Below are positions 43,001 to 54,495 of a stretch of DNA of 59,085 nt, in pieces. Source of the DNA: Ramazzottius varieornatus (taxonomy: Eukaryota; Tardigrada; Eutardigrada; Parachela; Ramazzottiidae); the NCBI GenBank assembly GCA_001949185.1, contig BDGG01000003.1, positions 1,098,984 to 1,158,068 on the forward strand. The letters are read 5' to 3'. The translations under genes were made by a program, and so were the position numbers. Numbering within the stretch: position 1 is the stretch's first letter; each line of letters begins with the position of its first letter. The notes under the pieces are model-generated. The model was given only the letters and a program-made list of their open reading frames with translations. It made no database searches and was not told the DNA's origin.

Positions 43001-43767
43001 CTAAATCTTGCTGTATGGTTGCTCTGATTCGTCCCTATAGTCAAAACGAAGAATGCACTTGATGAAGTTAACCTCCGATTTGTCCATCATCTCCATAGCT
43101 CTGGACGCCTGGCTCAGCCTCATGTGATGCAAAAACTTGACCTTCAGGCAGTCCTGCCACAACTTCTGCACCGGGGCGAACCCTGCATCCATGCTCGGAT
43201 GATTGATGTGGAATTGTCCAACGGGAAACCCATTAGCCGTGCCTCCATACGTTCCCACAATGGTCACTCTACCGCAGTACTTCAGGGACTTGGAGCATTC
43301 CGTCAGCGTTTCCGGGGTATCCGATTCTATGTACCGAGCCTGTTGGACCTTATGACTCAGGCTTTTGGCATAGCGCGCTCCGGTACAATCAATAGCCACG
43401 TCCAGGCCATCAGGCACCATTTCAGCCAACTTGGACACCACATCGTTGTCCCGGTGGTAATCGGTGACTTCGATGCCCAAGGAATCGCGATCGACGTCCA
43501 GACGGTCGGTTGTTCCGGAGATGGCGATTACGCGGTTGGCGCCAAGGATCTGACACCAGCGAGCGGTAAGAGACCCCAGATACCTACCACGTCACCAACT
43601 TGGCAAAAAGCATGGTAAGCGATGGGGAGGTTGTCGCGGAGACAGATGGCCTTCTCGTCGGAGATGGAGTCGGGTAGCGGGAGGCAGTTGACGTCGGCGA
43701 ATGGCACTCGAACGAACTCGGCCAGGGTTCCTGGATACTCTCCCATCAGATGTCCATAGCCTGGCCT
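43001..43767 (-). pseudogene. Zinc-type alcohol/formaldehyde dehydrogenase relic
   Basis: The part from an acceptor at about 43768 onward matches bacterial-type medium-chain dehydrogenases related to glutathione-independent formaldehyde dehydrogenase. It reads GEYPGTLAEFVRVPFADVNCLPLPDSISDEKAI, then GDVVGIWG, then in another frame WCQILGANRVIAISGTTDRL, then DVVSKLAEMVPDGLDVAIDCTGA and a normal C-terminus. The coenzyme-binding glycine motif (G.GPVG) after IWG is deleted together with a frameshift near 43585. Residues are also missing between AYHAF and GDVV. The N-terminal zinc-binding half (CGSDLH) was not found upstream, where 43850-44430 looks like transposon debris. The gene is therefore probably dead. 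Confidence 0.75.
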
Positions 43768-45427
43768 GCAACAAGCATGAAATCAGTTAAAGCCGGAAAG
43801 CCTTCTCTTGCCAGGTACGTGCATATATGAAATACGAGAGAATGGATGAAAAAGGCGCAAACCGAATTTTTGAACCACGTCGTTTCAAGTGGTAGCAAGT
43901 TGGCCCGAGCGGGCTGTATTCAGTACATTGAAAAAGATGTCCAGCAAAAACTCTATGCAGAAATTTTCCGTACTAGGTGGATGGGCGGAAAAAGGTTACC
44001 ACCACGCATGGAGTTTCTCCGCGCATCCACCCGCGGTGAAAGTAATGTGGACTTTTGAATCGCGCGGCAAGACAGTCATTCTTGAGTCGTTCGTGTCAGA
44101 ATAAGATATTCGCAGTTCCACACTCCACTTTACATGCCACGACGCCATAATGAACTTCAGGTGAGCATATTTCGCATCGACTATCGGTGTATTCGCACTC
44201 CTGAAGGAAGACGGGGAAAACCCGAAGGATCCATCTCTCATGTTGTACAGTAGACACAGTGACAATTCTGCTCCAGTTTTCTCCCGTTATTAGTTGGAGA
44301 ACAGTCTTCTCCAAGTAGTTCTTCAGGTAGTTCCTTCAAATAATACAGTTTGCGTGTTACGTGACCCACCGGGCGTCTCGTTCCACGATGAAGCAGCGGG
44401 AAGATTAGGCAGCAGTTCATAATAAAAGTTCAGATACCGCACAGCATGTCAGAGGCAGTGGGATAAGATGAAGTCGAGGCAGAACGAAATAACATCAAAG
44501 GGTTGATTTCTGATAGTCGGTTTGCCTGCATCCCGACTGGAGAGAATTCCTGGAGGTGCGGAAACCCGATGACGAGGTCGACGCATCATCCTGTCTTTGA
44601 TCCTGTCTCTTCCTGCATCTCACTCCCAGCAAGGGGATTCGGAACAGCAAAATGCAACGATGGCTGGTTTCGAGCCGGTAGCCGAAACGTGTGGTTTCGG
44701 ATCCACGGTACAAGGAACACTGCCTAAGATCGGGAAGCGAATCGAAGATCTGACGACAGCTTTAGATTTGAATTTGATTCGCCCCTGGACCTGCTATTCT
44801 ACACGGCGAACCATCCTCTTCGAGGGAAAATCAACTGCAGCATCACATTGAACGTAAGCGTGTGCGTTGTTACTGTAACCGAAAACCAGCGAAGTTCAAA
44901 ACAGCAGTGCCTTATTAAGCAGTGGGAAATCGATTCTGTTGAGTGTTCAAAGGTAATCCCTTCCCAGTACTTAGTCGTGCTGTATGGCAATGTACCGCGT
45001 TCTGATCTAAACGGATAGGTCCTGCTAAATCATGTTCGAGTCAGGCAAACGCCGTAATCGAACAATATCAACAACTGGTTTTAGACAAACTGTCACACGC
45101 AAACAGGACAATTATTGAGAATTGGATTCCGTCTTTCAGTTTCAAATTCCTAGCGCCGGAATGAAAATGGGGAAAAGGCGGGATCCATGGCACAGCATAT
45201 GTTGATTGCCTTCCAAGTTCATCTCTTGATTGAGTCGGAACGTCTGACCGTTACTCCACGTAGCTCACGTCTTTGATTCTTGATTGTGAATTTGGAATGA
45301 TCGAGATCTGTTTTCGGTTTTCTACCTCCTACCAGATTTTTGTTTTCGCCTCTCGCCATTATATTCCTAGATCTTGCTTCCCGTGAAACTCCCATGTCGG
45401 TCGTCCAGGATTTATAGTCTTGACTGG
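43768..45427. other. Repeat-derived and unassigned sequence
   Basis: Contains a transposon end at 43888-43910 (GTGGTAGCAAGTTGGC). A minus-strand open stretch at 44265-43996 (SGFSPSSFRSANTP..) is unrecognised. Otherwise nothing supported. The promoter of EED must lie near the right end. Confidence 0.3.
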
Positions 45428-47366
45428 ATGCGCGCGATGCCTGGGAAGAGGAGTTTGGATGTGGACGATGGGCCAAAGCCGTCTGCAGGTGAGTTGTCGA
45501 ACGATCTGCCTTACCCATATGAACACGCGCAATACCTATTCTTCCCTCCACAGGAGCACCAAGCTACATCACCTTCACTTCTGTCACGCAGCACGACGTC
45601 TGGGGACCCGCCAATACCAATACCTTGAGGAAGAACGAGCCCAAGCATCGCATCAGCTACTTCATTTACGCTTTACAGTTTAACCCTGATCCACCAGCCG
45701 ATCTCCTCGGCGACTTCGCCTACGTCATAGCCGTCGTCACTGCCGAACACTGCCTTTTCCTCCGTGTCTCGCACAATGGTGATCGCTTCGAACAGTTTGA
45801 GAACTTCTCTGTACCTGATCAACCTGTCAAAGACAAGAAGAAGAAAGAGACTGAAGCCAAAGAAGATATTTACACGCTGCAGTGGATCAAGGATCCGATC
45901 AACCGACGCGACTGGACTGCCGTAGCGTTCGCAGGATCCACTGGAATCATCCGTCTTGTCGACTTGCAACTCCAACCTCAACGGGTTGCCTTCCTCCGAG
46001 GTCATGCTACAGCTGTTAACGAACTGGCATATTGCAAAGTAAGTCTACGAAATCAGTGTCTCGTTGGAAAAAGGATTTGTGTGACAGGTGTGAAGCTCGA
46101 TGCGGAAATCATACCCGTTCCGATCCGATTTCGGTTTGTCATCGTTTCACAAGTATGGATCACGTGCGGGTTGCGTGGTTCTAGTGCTTTATTGCGGTCC
46201 TCATGCTTTGGCAATGCTATGGCCATGTGCTTTCACTTGACGAAGGCCTGTTTTGAATACTTGTGTTTGCGACGGGTGCTGAAATTTTGCCTTATTCTAC
46301 CGTTTTAGGCTCAGCCAGCTTTTCTGCTTTCCGGATCCAAGGATCACACCATCCGGCTATGGAGCATCAAGTACCTGACATGTCTGGCCGTCTTCGGTGG
46401 TGCTCAAGGCCATAGGGCAGAAATCATCTCTCTCGACGTCGATCTCTTCGGGGCCTACATCGTTTCCGGGTCTTTCGACTCGACCATCAAGATATGGAAT
46501 CTGTTCCAACCCGAACATGTAGCCTTACTGGACAAAGTGAGGATACACGCAATCACATCGGACCCAAAACCCGTTACGGTAATATCCACAGACACGATCC
46601 CTGAAAGACTGTGCAAGTACCTGCATACTAGAAGTTGGACATTTAGCCTGATTACGATGTATGCAGGTGTGTAAATACTCGTGCGACTTGTTCGCCAAGC
46701 TTCACGTTGGTATTTTGTTCTGTGGTAGGTTCCGTCAGCTTGTTTCTCCGTATCAGATATTCACGATGGCCAGATTGACTGTGTTCGATGGGCGTTCGGT
46801 GGTGACAAGAACCACTATGTGATCTCCAAGGCCTCGGACAAGACCGTTCTCATATGGATGCCGACGTTGCCTCAACACGGCGTTCCCGGGATCGGGACCG
46901 AGTGGCAGTTGTGCCATAAGATGAAACTGCAAAATAACGACTACTGGTTTGTCAAGTTCGCGGTTTGGCAGAACGAGGGACAGCATGTTTTGGCTCTTGG
47001 GGATGACAAGGGCTGGATTAGACTGCATGACTTGCAAGCTTTGGCCACCAAACAAAAAGTACGGGAAAATAAATTAGAATTAAATGAAGTAAAATAATTC
47101 GCCTTCGGCTGTAGGCAGCACAGCGGTCTTTGAAGACCAAAGTTAACCGCACAAGTTCGCCCAGCAAAGCTGTGATTCGCGCCGTCAGTTTTTCGACAGA
47201 CGGAAGACTGTTGATAGGTGGCAGTGATGATGGTATCTGTCACATATTCCGAAGGTCCGACTCGCCAACGGGAAAAAGAAGCCCGGCAGCCAGTCAGGGT
47301 GGTCGTGCAGGAAGATTCGAGACCGATGACGAAGACGACCTGGACGATGATTTCAAAGAATGCTGA
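45428..47366 (+). CDS. EED: EED / ESC homolog, WD40 subunit of Polycomb repressive complex 2
   Basis: EED is the WD40 subunit of PRC2. It reads H3K27me3 and stimulates the EZH2 methyltransferase in the nucleus. Exons 45428-45488, 45554-46038, 46309-46536, 46729-47058 and 47115-47366 give about 451 residues; human EED has 441. Landmarks: [164 protein letters not shown] and [28 protein letters not shown]. Aromatic-cage positions appear kept: Phe in LQFN, Tyr in DIYT, Trp-Phe in YWFV (Trp-Tyr in human). An acidic tail ([12 protein letters not shown]) is added. Splice phases are consistent. Confidence 0.93.
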
Positions 47367-48245
47367 GTAGCCAAAAAGAGGCCCTTCCGGTCCCATTTTT
47401 GCGAATAGTGAACCACTAACTTTCGGATTAAGGCACTTTGTGTTGTTTTGTCCTTGTGCCTTGAGAAATCAGCTTTTGCTGTTCGAAATGGTTGCTTCAA
47501 TGAACGAAAAGTCAAAGAACTTGTGGTTCTGAACAGTCCATGATTGGAAATCAAGATCAGTTAAAACCAAGCAGGTCGGCTACAGTCGAACAGTTGCCTT
47601 CAGAAAATGCAGTGAAAAAAATTTTGCGAGGGATTCCGGAATATCCAGTCAAACTTGCACAATCAGCCAAACCTTCTGGAAAGTTTGTGTTGCAAAACCG
47701 GTCCGGGAGGGTCGCTGTTCGTGGGTGCGTTGTCATCAAATTACTTCCGAACGAACCCGAAGTCAATATCTGCCTTATATTGTTCGATCACCTTACTGAT
47801 GCAATCAAATCACTTTTTTTGCAACGAGGAATCGGAATGGCACGGTCGTATTGGACAGTAACACGGTCGTAATAGGCATCAATGCCAAACCTAAAAAACT
47901 TCAGACAAGCGCCAGGCAACTAAAGTGTCGCAGAATATCCGCCGGCTTACTTCCGGAGACTTTCTGCAGTGCCGCACCCGACGTTGCCATATTCCCTGGC
48001 GAAAAGTCATTGTTTAGTGATTGCGGAAGTTTAGTGATTACTGTCTAAGGGCAAAATTTGCTTCCGTAAGAACAAGAGGCTTGGCGGTAAAAATCGTTAC
48101 GTAATCGCATTAGTTGAAGGAGTCAATTTTTAGTATAAAACGACGGTGCCTAATACGACAAGAGTCGCTCCACTCCCTTCAGTGTTCTCTGCCTTCTTCC
48201 ATCCATTCAGAATCTCCCAGTCCCCTCGACCCACACAGCCTCGCC
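47367..48245. other. Intergenic between EED and the CBM14 gene
   Basis: No gene recognised. TATAAAA at 48133-48139 lies about 110 bp upstream of the CBM14 start codon and is a plausible TATA box. Confidence 0.35.
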
Positions 48246-48746
48246 ATGAAGTTCCTCGTTGTCCTCGCCCTCGTCGGTTTCGCCGCTGCCCAGTCCGGCA
48301 ACAATAACAACTCCCAAGGTCAGTTTGTCTGGGATTTGCTGAAGCCTGCTCTGACTGCCGGGGAAGGTGCAGAGCCTCTTGGCTTCTGTTGATGGCAACA
48401 GCTAACCCACCTACAACGAAATCCCCCAAAACCAACTTTGCGTGCAATGGTCGCAACGGCTTCCACGCCGACGTTGACGCCCAATGCCAGGTCTTCCACC
48501 GATGCCACCTTCATCGGAAACATGACTTCATACCTGTGCGTTAACTCCATCGTCTTCAACCAGGTCACCTTGATTTGCGACGCCTGGTACAACGTTGACT
48601 GCGCCAACTCCGCCCAGTGCGAGACCTACGCCAACAGCCGCCTCTACACCGACCTTCCCCTCTTCGATACTCCTCCCGCTGACTACCTGACTCCAGCCCA
48701 ACGAGCTGCCCAGCAGGCCGCTGAAGTGCAGGCCGCCGGTGGTTAA
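48246..48746 (+). CDS. Secreted chitin-binding protein (CBM14/peritrophin), with an apparent frameshift
   Basis: Binds chitin in cuticle or peritrophic matrix. The signal peptide MKFLVVLALVGFAAAQ is on exon 1 (48246-48319). An intron of about 82 bp leads to exon 2 near 48402 (ANPPTTKSPKTNF). One CBM14 domain follows with all six Cys: FACNGRNGFHADVDAQCQVFHRC, then SYLC, LICDAWYNVDC. After VFHRC (about 48503) the frame must change to continue as DATFIGNMTSYLC; read straight, the frame ends in a stop within 15 codons. The break sits at CCGATGCC and could reflect loss of 5 bp (one of two GATGC copies) or a sequence error. The C-terminus (PLFDTPPADYLTPAQRAAQQAAE) is the usual Pro/Ala tail. Confidence 0.8.
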
Positions 48747-50200
48747 CAACAACAACAAACCCAGAGCGCCCAGAGCGTACATGCGCGATGGGAAATTATG
48801 GGACAGGCGGAAAGGACGGCAGAATATAAATTCGACCGCAGAAAAGTGTCGAAAAGTGCGTTATTGTGAATCGGTCGCGTACGTACGAACTTCCGTACCG
48901 CCGTAGCGGAAAGGCCTGTCCCATTCTTTTTACTGTCCCAAAATATCCCTCCGTGCTTGTGCATAAAACGGAGCGCACAGGCTGATTTTAATAAAGTCTG
49001 CGCGCCAAATATAGCTCCAGTATGGACACGTATCAGGGCCAATGCGGAAGCTGCCTACTGCAAAAGATGGCTTGACCGTGGACATCGTCGAGCAGATGTT
49101 AAACGCTTGGGTGCATTATTTGTGTGATAATGTAGTTATTTATCATGGTCAGCATACTGAGGGTGTATTTCCATATCCGTTGCGGTATGCCGTCAAGTCA
49201 AGCTCATATCGCAGTCAGCGCCTGTCTTGAAAGTCAAGTCAGCTACCTGCAACAGATGTGTCATTCACATTTCGGACGGACAGTCCACCCATCCCATCTC
49301 CATATCCATTGCGATGATTAGTCCTGCTGCACACATTTTCTCCGTCTATACCCATGAGCAACGGATAGGATATAGCACGTGTTATAAAGCGCGATAAACG
49401 CCCCGGCTGCCGTCTTATATCGTCGCCTTTCGACGTACGAAGTTTAGTACGAGCTATGAAGTTATGCACCACTCAAATGGAAACCGATTCCTGTTCTAAC
49501 AGTCGCTGGCAATGCTGCTGCCTGGTTTCTATTCAAATCGCCTGCATTGCTCACACTGATTTTTATGCCTGTGAATAACGTCCGTCAGAGCAAATAGGCC
49601 GCATCCATCCACACATATTCACACCAGCGTCACACTGCTGACCGACTTTGATATCGGCAGATTGTTCTATTCCGGCTCTGTCGGATCCGTGGACTGTCCT
49701 ATCATTTTCATATCGACGGAACTGAAACACTTGCCAGCAGCACTGCCCAATAGAGTGGTTGCCTTTTCAGCTTCGGAGTGACTATGCAGCGAATATTACA
49801 CGATATTACACTTTGTCCCCTTTGCCGCCTATTGAACCACATAGAATAAATATGCTGGATATTTAACTGCCCATCCCGACCTAAAAACGCTTATTTGCGA
49901 ATAGCGTTTATCGATGTTTGGTAAGCCACTGTCCGCTCTCTTATCTTCTACGAAATTTAGCGGTTTCCACCTGCCAATTTTACGACCGGCCTACGCCAAC
50001 TTTTTTATCCCCTTTTGTCACAGGTCAACAACTCTACGCTTGAATCCTCACGGGGAAATTCTAATGGATTACTAATCTTGGATGATCCAAACATTCAATT
50101 CTGGACCAGGCAGGTGCTCAGACCTACACCCATACAGTGTTTTCCAACGCGATTCTAAACTTGCAGCGTAACATCAGCTCCATCCTGCTCCGCTCAGATT
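48747..50200. other. Intergenic; nothing recognised
   Basis: About 1.45 kb. Short open frames only, no known domain, no clear terminal repeats. Confidence 0.35.
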
Positions 50201-50350
50201 TTGCTGGGATTTCCGGTCGCTAGTTGGTCACTTCCGGCGTTTATCGCACTTGATCGGATCTTCTTTTTGATCAAAAACCAAGTCGTGTCCACACTGATCA
50301 GCAGCCATTGCAATGCTTTGTTTCAGTTAGACAGTCGGAACTGGCACAAA

Positions 50351-51533
50351 ATGGCGAATGTCTCGGCCAACGTTGATCCAGCCTGGTTACAAAGTCTAAA
50401 TTATCACGAGCCCTTCGTGACAGGCGGATTGTTTATTTTGACAGCAACACTAGCGTTGGGCTATGCCGCCTACCTTCTGCACCACCGCGCTCTCAATCAC
50501 CGCGGTGGTCTGCTCTTCCTCGTCTTCTTCCTCTCCTTCCTCTTTTGTGGCACACGATCTCTCCTCACCGTCGCCCATCTCCATCCTCACATCCCTCCCA
50601 TATTGTCCATTTTGGAGTGCACACGGCATGCCTCCATTTGCTCCCTTTTTGGCCTGGTGTTTGTAGCCATCGTCCGAAGCAGCGAGACGGAATATCAGAA
50701 AACTTCCGCCCTGTCGAAATTCGGATGCCTGTTTTGCATCATCTTCAACTATCTTTTGGGTAAGCTCGCGCTCGGTCCTCATTCGCGAAAAGATATCGTA
50801 AAACTGAGAAAACCCGAAACGATGTACCACCTCTAAGACAAGGCCAGATTCGTGCATGTCACAAAAGAAAATCGATGTAGAAAATGAAAAACAGACTACG
50901 TTGATAGCCTTTGTTTTGAGGCTGGTTGGATCTGTTTTTTCAGGACTATCCATTCCTCTGTCGCGCCATTTCTTCCCGTCGGAAAGCAGCCGGATAGTCA
51001 ACCAAGCCATTCACGCTTCGATCGACGTATATTTCATCACAGTCTTCCTCATCCTGGGATTGGCCTACATTTGCATCTTCCCGCGTCTGATACGCAATAC
51101 GCGGATCAAAGTGCACAATGGCATGTCTGTCAAAAGCAAACATGGCATGACAGGGACGATTATCGGCTTACTCACTGCCTTCTTCCTGCTGCTCCATACC
51201 ACATTACTCCTTGGAGACTTCCTGGTCGTTAATTTCATCGAGGCCGATCCTCAATCACTTTTGCGATCAATACGGCATTGGCAGCAGCTGTGGCTGGCTT
51301 GTGCCTCTTTGTCCGAGGCACTGTTGACCACTCTAATGGTCAGCATCACTGCCTTATTGATCACTACGCCGAATAATGATGGATTATCCCAGACGGATTC
51401 CACACATACGTATGCCACACCGGAATCACAAGGCCTCCTGCTCTATCCCGGACGCAGTGTCCCTATGAGTCCAGCTGCATATCGATCTCCCACCAACAAC
51501 GGATTCTATACCATGTACAAAGGCGAACAGTGA
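50351..51533 (+). CDS. Multipass (about 7 helices) membrane protein, family not recognised
   Basis: Two exons, 50351-50759 and 50881-51533, join in phase 1 (LL|ENEKQ), giving about 353 residues. The likely start MANVSANVDP has an N-glycosylation sequon and no signal peptide; an in-frame ATG at 50201 is less likely. Hydrophobic segments: LFILTATLALGYAAYLL; LLFLVFFLSFLFCGTRSLL; SICSLFGLVFVAIV; LIAFVLRLVGSVFSGL; VYFITVFLILGLAYICIF; IIGLLTAFFLLLHTTLLLGDFL; and LWLACASLSEALLTTLMVSI. The tail is polar and ends with Ser/Tyr/Pro repeats (SPAAYRSPTNNGFY). The helix count and the TRSLL motif after the second helix recall the membrane part of PRRT3/PRRT4-type or other orphan 7TM proteins. This is only a resemblance and no GPCR signature is visible. 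Confidence 0.65.
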
Positions 51534-52159
51534 AATTCTCAACCCTGTCCAAATTGGTTACAACATGCCATGTTTCCCACATGCTGCGCTTCGTGAGGGA
51601 AGCATGGCAGCTCTGCCAGACCCGGTTCGAATTAGCCATACAGCATCATGGTTCTCTGAGGACTGACTTGTACTTCAAGGGAGATCGAAGTGGGAGAAGC
51701 GTGACAGAATGGCCAGACTTTGCGACCGGGGAAGTCCGTACTGTAATTCGGTCTGTAAACAGTGAATAAATTGGGCTGTATTGCTGTTTACGTTACGCTA
51801 GACCTTTTCAGCCACCACATGTTCCTGCATGTTCATAATCTCATTAAATTGTTGTGCTTGAGTGCCCAATTCAGCTGCCGGATACAGACGTGTTTGGCCT
51901 TGTTTTATGGCCTTAGTTTGATTTACGATGTCCAAAACTCAAAATCAAGTCTTGTCCAAACTTTTGGCCCCTTTCGATTTCTTGTACTGAAAGATCGTTT
52001 CTGTTGTTTTCTTGACGTAACGTAGTTTCCCGGTTTCTGCAGTACAGCATTAATTATGCAGTAGAAATAACCGTAAGCTGAGCGAAACTTCAGGAATTGA
52101 AGGAACGTATCTTCACCAACACTTTTGAAAAACCTCTCGAGGCGGAGGCTACAAAAGAA
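51534..52159. other. Between convergent genes; nothing recognised
   Basis: Probable 3' flanks of the membrane-protein gene (plus) and the BED-finger gene (minus). Confidence 0.3.
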
Positions 52160-53368
52160 TTAATCAGTCTGCAAGTCCGCAGTGGACTCTTTCCTTGGTT
52201 GGTTCAACGTCTCTTTCTGCATTTTCAACAGTATGTTATCATTTTCGATCCGGAGTCTTTCAACCGCAAGTTTTTCCATCTTGTAGGCGTGGCGGTTGGA
52301 GAGCTTCTTCATCTTGAAAGCGTGCCGCAGCCGCGTCTTTTCCTGCTCCAGTTTCAACCTCTCCAGATCCAGCTGTGATGAAGGCCTGAAACGGACAATC
52401 CTTTCTAGTCTGGGAAAACAATCGGGCAGAATGAAGGCTGGCTTACTCAGGGAGCTGCGTGAGCACGTCGCTCTCTTCCGAGTACGCAGGAAGACCCGTT
52501 AAAACTTCGTCATCTGGTATCGAGGGTATACTAGGACTAGGCTCATACTCCACCACGTCCAGTACTCGCTCTGAGCGGCTCCGCCGAACAGGAGCCGGAG
52601 AGGATGCACTGAGCTCGAGTGTCGAAGCAGAAAAGGACTCCGTTGGCGCACCCGCGTTGTCATCCTCTGCAAAAAACATCAAGCTACTGCATATGCTTGC
52701 ATACTTTCTGCATCTCTTCGTCTCAGTTACCTCTTACCTGAGCTTACGCAAGACACGAAATTGTAATTACCGATTCCGTTCCGTAGCTTTCTGACAGGTC
52801 GATCTGTTTGTTTGTGGTATGTTTTCGAGTACTTTCTACCGTAGTACTCGACCATTTGGGTCCTCGCTTCCAGCCTGACACTTTCGGGAGCTTTCCAGCA
52901 TTTCGCCAGATGGGCAGCCAATCCTGTGGAATAGATCGAGCTTCTCAAAACATGAAGCAAATTTTTAACGATATTCCGAACATATCGTGTTAGACTCATC
53001 ACGTACCTGCCTACAACCAACCCGGTTTCCACTAAGGCTCACGCGTATGCAGGTACATGACTCACCACACAGACCTGCTAACACAAACCTGGTCGTGATC
53101 CGCAGACGGGCTTTTGTTGTTCAGGATCGCAGAACGTACAAAAGGCTTGCCTCTCATTTACATTTCCATACCGTTTCGTTCCTCGAGTAAAATACTGCCA
53201 GTGTCCAAGCTTGACTCTAAAGTTGGTATCTTTGAAAACAGCCACGCGCGAGTCACCCATCTTGACAAGTTGGTAACATTTCGAGCCTGGCGTTGTCTCA
53301 CTGCCAGATGCTGACTGATCCTCGCTGACGTCTTCTTCCACAATCTCTTCTCCGTTCTCCGCGTTCAT
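52160..53368 (-). CDS. BED-type zinc-finger protein with C-terminal coiled coil
   Basis: Exons: 53368 to about 53085, 52943-52771, 52666-52447 and 52385-52160. The last three join in good phase; the exon 1-2 junction is uncertain. After an acidic N-terminus (NGEEIVEEDVSED) comes a BED finger split by the first intron: GHWQYFTRGTKR, then FCTFC, then after the intron YSTGLAAHLAKCW. This gives the aromatic pair, C-x2-C and H-x3-C of the BED pattern (DNA binding, as in hAT transposases and ZBED proteins). A basic region (RKYSKTYHKQ), a Ser/Pro/acid-rich linker and a terminal coiled coil of Leu/Glu/Lys heptads (LERLKLEQEKTRLRHAFKMKKL) follow. No transposase catalytic domain is present. It could be a domesticated hAT-derived DNA-binding protein with dimerisation through the coiled coil. 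Confidence 0.7.
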
Positions 53369-53572
53369 TTCTCGGGTTGGGAGCACCTGTAAAAAACCAG
53401 AAGACAAAACCCGAAATTCACAGCAAGCCAAAGTACAGTTATGCAACTAATCAACAGACTGCTCGTGACGTCATCCAGTTAATAGATGGCGCTGCATATG
53501 ATGGCCGCATTTTCATTATGACAAATAAACTGTGCGATCATCACGGAATAATTCCGCGCCATCAAAATCACT

Positions 53573-54495
53573 AATGCAGCGATTCCACTTCTCGTAACTG
53601 GCGCGTTTTTGCTCTACGAAAATTTTCCATTACCATAACTGGAAAAAACCATCACGGAAAAAGTCTTCTCGGGAGAGGAGCAATCTTCGGACCCATCACG
53701 TATTTCTGATTACTGGCTGGAACGAGGAAGTAGAATGTACCTCATAACTTTCGTAATTTCTTGTCGAAAGTTCAACATGTATATTCCTCTCATTCGAGTA
53801 TATATACTTAATTATCATAAATTCACAACGAATACAATAATTGAAGAGGTAGCTACAATAATGCAGATGAGAGGAAAGTCAAATCGACATCAAAACATGG
53901 AGTAGAAAAATAAAGAATATTGCCGGCGGATATACCCGGATAACAGGCACCGTTGTTGGTGTTGTGTTGCAATGTGAGAGCACATGGTAGTCGCACGACA
54001 ATGCCATGTAGAGTACACTCATACAAGCAGTACGCACACTTCCGGAGCTGCGTGTCAGAAAATTATTTCGTTCAGTTTGCAGAACGGATATAAAATAAAA
54101 CAGGACCGCCGTAGTAGTCTACGGGAATATAACAGGGATTACGTCAATTAATAAATTTCGGAGTTTTTGTGGTCCTTCCTGGTTGCTCCCGCACTGTATT
54201 TCCGGGTCTTCCGTTCAAACCAACATATATTTCAATCAACCGAATGTTGTGTCGCGTTATCGCTCATGTCGTACGCGGTGCATTTCGCACTCTTCTTAAT
54301 TTACGTAAAGTCATATAGAAGTCATTACGAGAAGCTATCACGGACTTCCGTCAAGAGCTCCGAAATGAGTGATTCCACTTCTCCAGTCATAAAAGATTAT
54401 AACCGACTCGAAATGACCGAAAGTAGAATCACTCATTACGGAGCTCCTGACGGAGGTCCGTAATGGTTCTCCGTGATGAAGTGGAATCGCTGCAT
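53573..54495. mobile_element. Nested inverted repeats, probable transposon remnant
   Basis: The 18-bp end ATGCAGCGATTCCACTTC at about 53573-53590 is perfectly inverted at about 54478-54495. Inside, a second imperfect inverted pair (54333-54380 and 54420-54470, built on CCGTCARGAGCTCCG and AATGAGTGATTC) forms a foldback with a 40-bp loop. There is no intact coding frame in the 923 bp. The outer pair could be termini of a non-autonomous element into which the foldback inserted. Confidence 0.5.
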
